Below, one piece after another: positions 59,906-64,000 of a DNA stretch of 64,000 nucleotides. This stretch comes from Methanocaldococcus villosus KIN24-T80 (GTDB lineage Archaea; AGJL01; Methanococci; Methanococcales; Methanocaldococcaceae): the NCBI RefSeq assembly GCF_000371805.1, contig NZ_AQUK01000001.1:756268-820267 (forward strand). The letters run 5' to 3'. The translations under genes and the position numbers were made by a program. Under the pieces are notes generated by a model, which was not told where the DNA came from, searched no databases, and was given only the letters and a program-made list of their open reading frames with translations. Every line of letters begins with the position of its first letter. Position 1 is the stretch's first letter.

Positions 59906-60924
59906 TTATAGGAAAAAATCAAGTGTTGTTGATTTTTCTTCAATTTTATGTTTAACTTTTTTGATTTTTGGAATTATGTCTTTCATTTGTGATTTTGTTG
60001 ATACATATTGCTCAACTGTTGATTCTTCTTTAAGAAGATTTTGTAAATAATTGGCTTCATCAAACTGCTTCTTTATATTATGGATTTTTACAATATTTTT
60101 GGTTTGGTATTAATCTCAAATTTTGGAGAATATCCTCATTTACTTTATGATATCCATAAGTATTTTCATTAAATATTCTGTAAATTTTTTCTTTTTTTAT
60201 TCTTAATTTTGCCCAAGTTTCTGGGGGTAGCGGAGGAGGAACATGTTTCAAGCCTAATATATCAATTCCAAAACCAGAATTTATAAAATCATGTGCGGAA
60301 ATTACCTCAGCATTTTTTAAGAATTTACCTTCACTACCATTAACACAATATAACAAAGTCTCATCAAGAATTCTATTGTTATGGATCGTTCTAAATAACT
60401 TTATAGTCCAGGAAGTATTAGCTGAGATAGTTTTTCTATCAAGGTCTATAATGGTAATGAATGATATTTTTGTCAATGTAATTTTTTATAATATCTTCAA
60501 TAAATTGTCTTGGCATCTTTGCTGGAATTACACCAATAATAGTTTTATTATTTAAGGTATTTGCTATTTCTATACATTGATTTGTCAATTTAATGAATGT
60601 ATTTTTTAGTTTTTCCTCTCTAAGGGTCTTTATAAGTTTAGAGAAAATTGGGGTTATAGCTACATCTCCATTATGCTGTTCTAATAGTAAACATTTTCTT
60701 ATTTCCTGATTTATCTTTGTTTCCATAGAATTGTCAATATTACATTTTTCCAATTTATCAATAGAAAATTTTTTATATACCTCATTTACAGGACTTATTG
60801 GATATTCCGGAAGGCTAGCTTTTATTGGAGTGGTTGCTATTGTTTTAGAACCTACCTTTATATCTAAGCTTCTAAACATTAAATTTTCATCTATAGTGTT
60901 TATATGGACTTTCAACTTGCCCAT
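59906..60924 (-). pseudogene. Frameshifted gene of unrecognised family
   Basis: Read on the minus strand: N-terminus MGKLKVHINTIDENLMFRSL to IIGVIPAKMPRQFIEDIIKN. A one-base shift in an A-run near 60467 leads to SFITIIDLDRKTISAN and AHDFINSGFGIDILGLKHVP. A second shift near 60090 leads to IKKQFDEANYLQNLLKEEST and the C-terminus STTLDFFL at 59906. Together about 335 residues. The core might be a TIM barrel distantly like tRNA-guanine transglycosylase/DpdA, but I cannot confirm it. It begins 2 bases after the PIN relic. Confidence 0.6.
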
Positions 60925-60925
60925 G

Positions 60926-61503
60926 TCAATCCTCTCTTAATTTTTTTAGTAATTCAGGAGTTACCCCAAAAGAACTGTTTTCTAAATCATCAGCAATCTT
61001 TTTAGCTTCTTCTTTTGATATTAATCCCCTATATTTTAATCGTAAAATAAGTCCAATTGTCCCAGTTATATTAAAATTTTCTGGATTTATAGGATTTTTT
61101 AATTTTGATTTTAATACAGGGTCATTTAAAATTTAGGGATTTTATTTCTTATTCTGTTATCATCTGTTACATAGTAGTATGGCTTGCCCTTTTCAGCATA
61201 TTTTAATAAAGCTACTAAGAAGGATGAAAGTTCTCCTCTGTGTAAATATGGAAATCTCTTTTCTAAGTAATCTAAAAGAAAATTTAATGTCTCTTCATCG
61301 GTTTCATGGACTTTAATATCTGAATAGCAATTTTTGATTGTAGAGTTTGAAAAGCCCTTTAATGTCTCTTCAAATACATGTTTTGATGTAGCTAATTTAT
61401 ATCTTTTTAGACATCTCTCTATGAGGTCTATGGTTTTTATTTCTTTTAATCCAGCACTTATTACTGTATTATCAAGAATTTTAGTGGTTATATTTCTCTC
61501 CAC
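60926..61503 (-). pseudogene. Frameshifted PIN-domain (DUF3368-like) toxin
   Basis: Residues 1-125 are in one frame: ITTKILDNTVISAGLKEI (PIN Asp), HVFEETLKGF, LHRGELSSFLVAL and TDDNRIRNKIPKF, stopping at 61126. The missing C-terminus follows in another frame as ILNDPVLKSKL, GTIGLILRLKYRGLISKEEA and ends at 60926. It matches the DUF3368 PIN family, a usual partner of UPF0175. The frame change is in CCTAAATTTTAAATG and has no slippery motif, so a dead toxin or a sequencing error is likelier than recoding. Confidence 0.75.
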
Positions 61504-62086
61504 TTTATCCCTCTTTTTAAAAGCAATTCTTCAAAGTCTATAGGAGAGAATCCAGCTATTTGTGCAGCTTTTCCAAAACTAATTTTTTGTTTTTTTAATA
61601 ATGAAATAGCCAGGTTAGCTCTTCTTTTTTTCAATTCATCCCACTTTATAGACTCTTTAGTATATTTTGGATATGAGACATAGATAAATGCCAATATTTC
61701 ATCATCTGTTAAATCGTGTATAAATTCTTTAAAATCTTCTAAGACCTCTTTTAGTTCTGGTTTTGGTTTTAGTCGTTTATATATTTCCATACCTTTTTTA
61801 GTAAGTTTGTATTCGCTACCTTTTTTTCTACCAATCCCAAACTAATTAAATCATCGAGGATGTAGTTTATTTTTTCACTGTAAGGACCTAAAAAGTGCTC
61901 TTCAAATTCAAGTAATTCATTTAGTTGTGGAAATACATTAGAAACTAAGAATAACAATTTATGAAGTTTTATTTTGCTATTTAAAGGAGTGTTGTTTAAT
62001 GCTCCCAACGCATAGAGGATGATTTTTTCTTCTGGTTCTAATTCTTCAAATATTTTTTTAGATAATTTGACATTTTCATCCCTCAA
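61488..62086 (-). CDS. Winged-helix/UPF0175 antitoxin-like protein, possibly made by -1 frameshifting
   Basis: The first frame (62086-61769) encodes a winged-helix-like N-terminus, EEKIILYALGALNN to LLFLVSNVFPQLN and DDLISLGLVEKK. The -1 frame continues without a gap: GSEYKLTKKGMEIYKRL completes the wing and leads to the UPF0175 domain (SLLKKQKISFGKAAQIAGFSP, LLLKRGIKW). The join is at an A-AAA-AAG heptamer. Either one -1 frameshift yields a ~200-residue fusion or the gene lost a base. It overlaps the PIN toxin relic by 16 bases, a standard antitoxin-toxin order. Confidence 0.65.
61820..61826 (-). other. A-AAA-AAG slippery heptamer
   Basis: In the zero frame the codons are GAA AAA AAG GTA. 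A -1 slip re-pairs both lysine codons and the next codon is GGT, which opens exactly the frame that continues the domain. The zero frame ends about 16 codons further on. Confidence 0.5.
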
Positions 62087-62096
62087 AAGTTTGAAT

Positions 62097-64000
62097 TTAA
62101 AATGCTTTGCCTTCCAAAAATCTTACTAATCTTCTTATCAAATAAAGTTCATAAATTTTATCTTTTTTAAGTTGTTTATCAATCTCACTATCTTTTTTTC
62201 CTGAATACAATTTAGCAAACACACTCGTATAGTATTTGTTTATTAGTTTGGCAATGTTTATTGCCTCTTCAGTTTCTGTTGGGTATTTATTCCTCAATTC
62301 TTCAAGGTTAGATTTAAAGGTACTTATTGGATATGCAAAAGCATAATATTCAAGTAAGTGAAGGATATCTATTGATGTTTTTATTTCTGGATTTGTTGGG
62401 TTTATGTTCTTCTCAATTAAAAACTGATAGAGATATTTCTCATCAAGTTCTTTTATCAAATCTGGAGAGTTTAAAACAAAACCTTTATCATCCCTTTTTA
62501 TTAGTTTATATTCAACTGCATTTCTTGCATCAATTCCAGTTGAAATATTTAATAAGATTAAATCCCCACTGCCTAAGGTTTTATTACCAAATAAGATTTT
62601 ATAAGTTGTATAGAAAAGACCGGGTTTTGAAAGGATTTTTAAAGTTCCTTCTTTTTCTTTTGAAATAGCATCTATAATGCTGTATATTGTTAATGGATAA
62701 ATATATCTTTCAAGAATATCCTTTGTTGTTAGTTTTCCTTCTGGGCTTACAATTTCATTGTATTGGGTTACCTCTTCCAATATGCCTGCCATCACTCCAT
62801 ATAGCAAATCTAAATCATGCTGTCCATGTTTTATTAATAATTCTGCTGTTTCTTTCCCTTTCTCTCTTAGTTTTGGTATTAAATTTGAAATTAGGATTTT
62901 ATCTTTTAGAGTTTTCTTTTTCCAGACGGCAATTATTGAAGTATCTAAAGACAGTTTACCTCTTGATACAATACTCTGTTTTGATTCTGTTGATAGAGGG
63001 ATGGCTCTTGTTATTGTTAGTTTTGCCCTCTTCCACCCAGCCTCTAAGAGAGTTGCCCAAGATTCTGGATTTGTATGGGCATAGTAAGTGATTAATAAAC
63101 CATCATCCTTTAGATGGTTTTTCATAGATATAAATGCCTGTGAGAAGAGGTTTTCAAAATGTTTTTCTGCAACTTTATTTTTGTTATTTTCATTCATAAA
63201 TCTTCCTGAATTTTTAGAAACCTCCCTTTTAGCAAACTCTTGCCATTGGGTTTTTATTTCCTTGTATTTTTTACCAATCATCTTAAAGAATGCCTCTTTG
63301 TGGAACCTTGGAACCAACTTATTGTCTTCAACATCTGATAAAGCCCTTTTAAGCCACACATAGTAGAAGTCTGAAAGCTCAGTATATGGGACATCATCAG
63401 CATATGGTGGGTCTGTTACTATGAGGTCGAATTTTTCTCCGAGGTTCAAAGAGGTGGCGTCGCCCTGAAGGACCTTGATAGTATTCGTTTTCGTGAAGTC
63501 CGTAAGGGTCTTCTGGCTTGAGGGAGCGAGGGCGGAGGTGAGGTAATCAATCCCCCTTAGCTCTTTTTGGATAGACTTTACAAACGAACCTACGGCAAGG
63601 GCACTTGTGGGCACAACATCACACCAATTCCACATCATTGAAATTCCCCTAACTGCTATTGTTCTTTTATTCGTAAGCCAAACAACCTCCCAATATGTTT
63701 GCATTGAATTGAAATCCACATAGTTTATCAAAGCCACACTCAAGTACGTCGCTATTGCTTCAGCATACTCGAATGCCTTCTCTTTATCCCAACCTTCCTT
63801 GAGCTTTTCCTCCTCAACTCTTTTACCAACCTCTCTTATTAGCTTTACAATCTTTACCAGTGTGAGGAGCTGACGGGGGTTAAAGAGTTTATACCATTCA
63901 GTCATACCATATAGAATTGGAAACAGATACCTCACACTATAATATGAAATAGGCTCACTCGGAACATCTGGATCTCCCTTCTCAATTAGCTTTCTAACTT
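62097..64000 (-). CDS. DUF1156 adenine-specific DNA methylase, C-terminal two-thirds (partial)
   Basis: Open to the right edge. It contains SYYSVRYLFPILYGMTEWYK, LFNPRQLLTLVKIVKLIREV and the methylase motif VTDPPYADDVPYTELSDFYYVWLKRAL, all from the COG1743/DUF1156 family of large DNA methylases. The C-terminal 300 residues are more variable. In other archaea these enzymes sit with DUF499 ATPases in predicted defence systems. Composition is mosaic: 62.1-63.4 kb is AT-rich like the host, while 63.43-63.95 kb has clearly more G+C and many CpG. An internal GTG/ATG start is not needed; the frame has no stop to the edge. Confidence 0.88.
   Translation of the reverse strand, partial: VRKLIEKGDPDVPSEPISYYSVRYLFPILYGMTEWYKLFNPRQLLTLVKIVKLIREVGKRVEEEKLKEGWDKEKAFEYAEAIATYLSVALINYVDFNSMQTYWEVVWLTNKRTIAVRGISMMWNWCDVVPTSALAVGSFVKSIQKELRGIDYLTSALAPSSQKTLTDFTKTNTIKVLQGDATSLNLGEKFDLIVTDPPYADDVPYTELSDFYYVWLKRALSDVEDNKLVPRFHKEAFFKMIGKKYKEIKTQWQEFAKREVSKNSGRFMNENNKNKVAEKHFENLFSQAFISMKNHLKDDGLLITYYAHTNPESWATLLEAGWKRAKLTITRAIPLSTESKQSIVSRGKLSLDTSIIAVWKKKTLKDKILISNLIPKLREKGKETAELLIKHGQHDLDLLYGVMAGILEEVTQYNEIVSPEGKLTTKDILERYIYPLTIYSIIDAISKEKEGTLKILSKPGLFYTTYKILFGNKTLGSGDLILLNISTGIDARNAVEYKLIKRDDKGFVLNSPDLIKELDEKYLYQFLIEKNINPTNPEIKTSIDILHLLEYYAFAYPISTFKSNLEELRNKYPTETEEAINIAKLINKYYTSVFAKLYSGKKDSEIDKQLKKDKIYELYLIRRLVRFLEGKAF

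Noticed and set aside
61110-61140. PIN-gene frame change as programmed frameshifting
   Set aside because: The sequence CCT AAA TTT TAA offers no slippery re-pairing for the required shift; a deletion or sequencing error is simpler.
1-64000. tRNA, rRNA, CRISPR arrays, insertion sequences, inteins
   Set aside because: No cloverleaf-like GC-rich segment, regularly spaced repeat, transposase or intein motif (for example in RfcL) was seen. Short C/D-box sRNAs could have been missed by eye.

Overview
The window is from a hyperthermophilic, hydrogenotrophic methanogen of the Methanocaldococcaceae, close to Methanocaldococcus. The evidence is the very AT-rich, CpG-poor DNA, TATA/BRE promoters and GGTGA-type ribosome sites. 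It also carries methanogenesis genes (hdrA, vhu, fwu/fwd, mch, mfnF), archaeal information-processing genes (rfcL, herA, aIF2-beta, L37e, flpA, archaeal proS/pheS) and the selenocysteine/selenouridine machinery typical of Methanococcales.

Region 1 (1-7.8 kb): the start of a thermosome gene, then the operon hdrA-vhuD-vhuG-vhuA-vhuU-vhuB-fwuB. This is the electron-bifurcating heterodisulfide reductase / F420-non-reducing hydrogenase module plus the catalytic subunit of formylmethanofuran dehydrogenase. Four genes (hdrA, vhuD, vhuU, fwuB) each have one in-frame UGA read as selenocysteine. Two textbook archaeal SECIS elements lie after vhuD and vhuU, each followed by a second conserved hairpin.

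Region 2 (7.8-21.4 kb): an M20 peptidase; SepSecS with a MnmC-like methyltransferase; a molybdate/tungstate ABC transporter; and the convergent fwd operon (C, A, D, G, F and an HTH-ferredoxin protein) that lacks a B subunit. Two identical-arm palindromes flank the fwd promoter. Then come DUF711, DUF167 and ACT-domain genes.

Region 3 (21.4-49 kb): housekeeping genes. They include a CBS protein beside L37e and aIF2-beta, fumarase beta, methanofuran synthesis (mfnF), pgk, tetrapyrrole genes hemC/hemD, rfcL, truD, split selenouridine synthase, herA, ADH synthase, proS, pheS, hisA, hisB, rimI, a CofE paralog, mch, flpA, guaAB and asparagine synthetase.

Region 4 (49-64 kb): a defence and accessory region. 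It holds a type I restriction-modification operon (hsdM, an unrecognised gene, hsdS, hsdR), a DUF234 ATPase, several frameshifted gene relics, a UPF0175/PIN toxin-antitoxin-like pair whose antitoxin has an A-AAA-AAG slippery site, and a DUF1156 DNA methylase that runs off the window. No tRNA, rRNA, CRISPR array, insertion sequence or replication origin was recognised. The only gene-free stretch above 300 bases is 56867-57425, which holds a gene relic.
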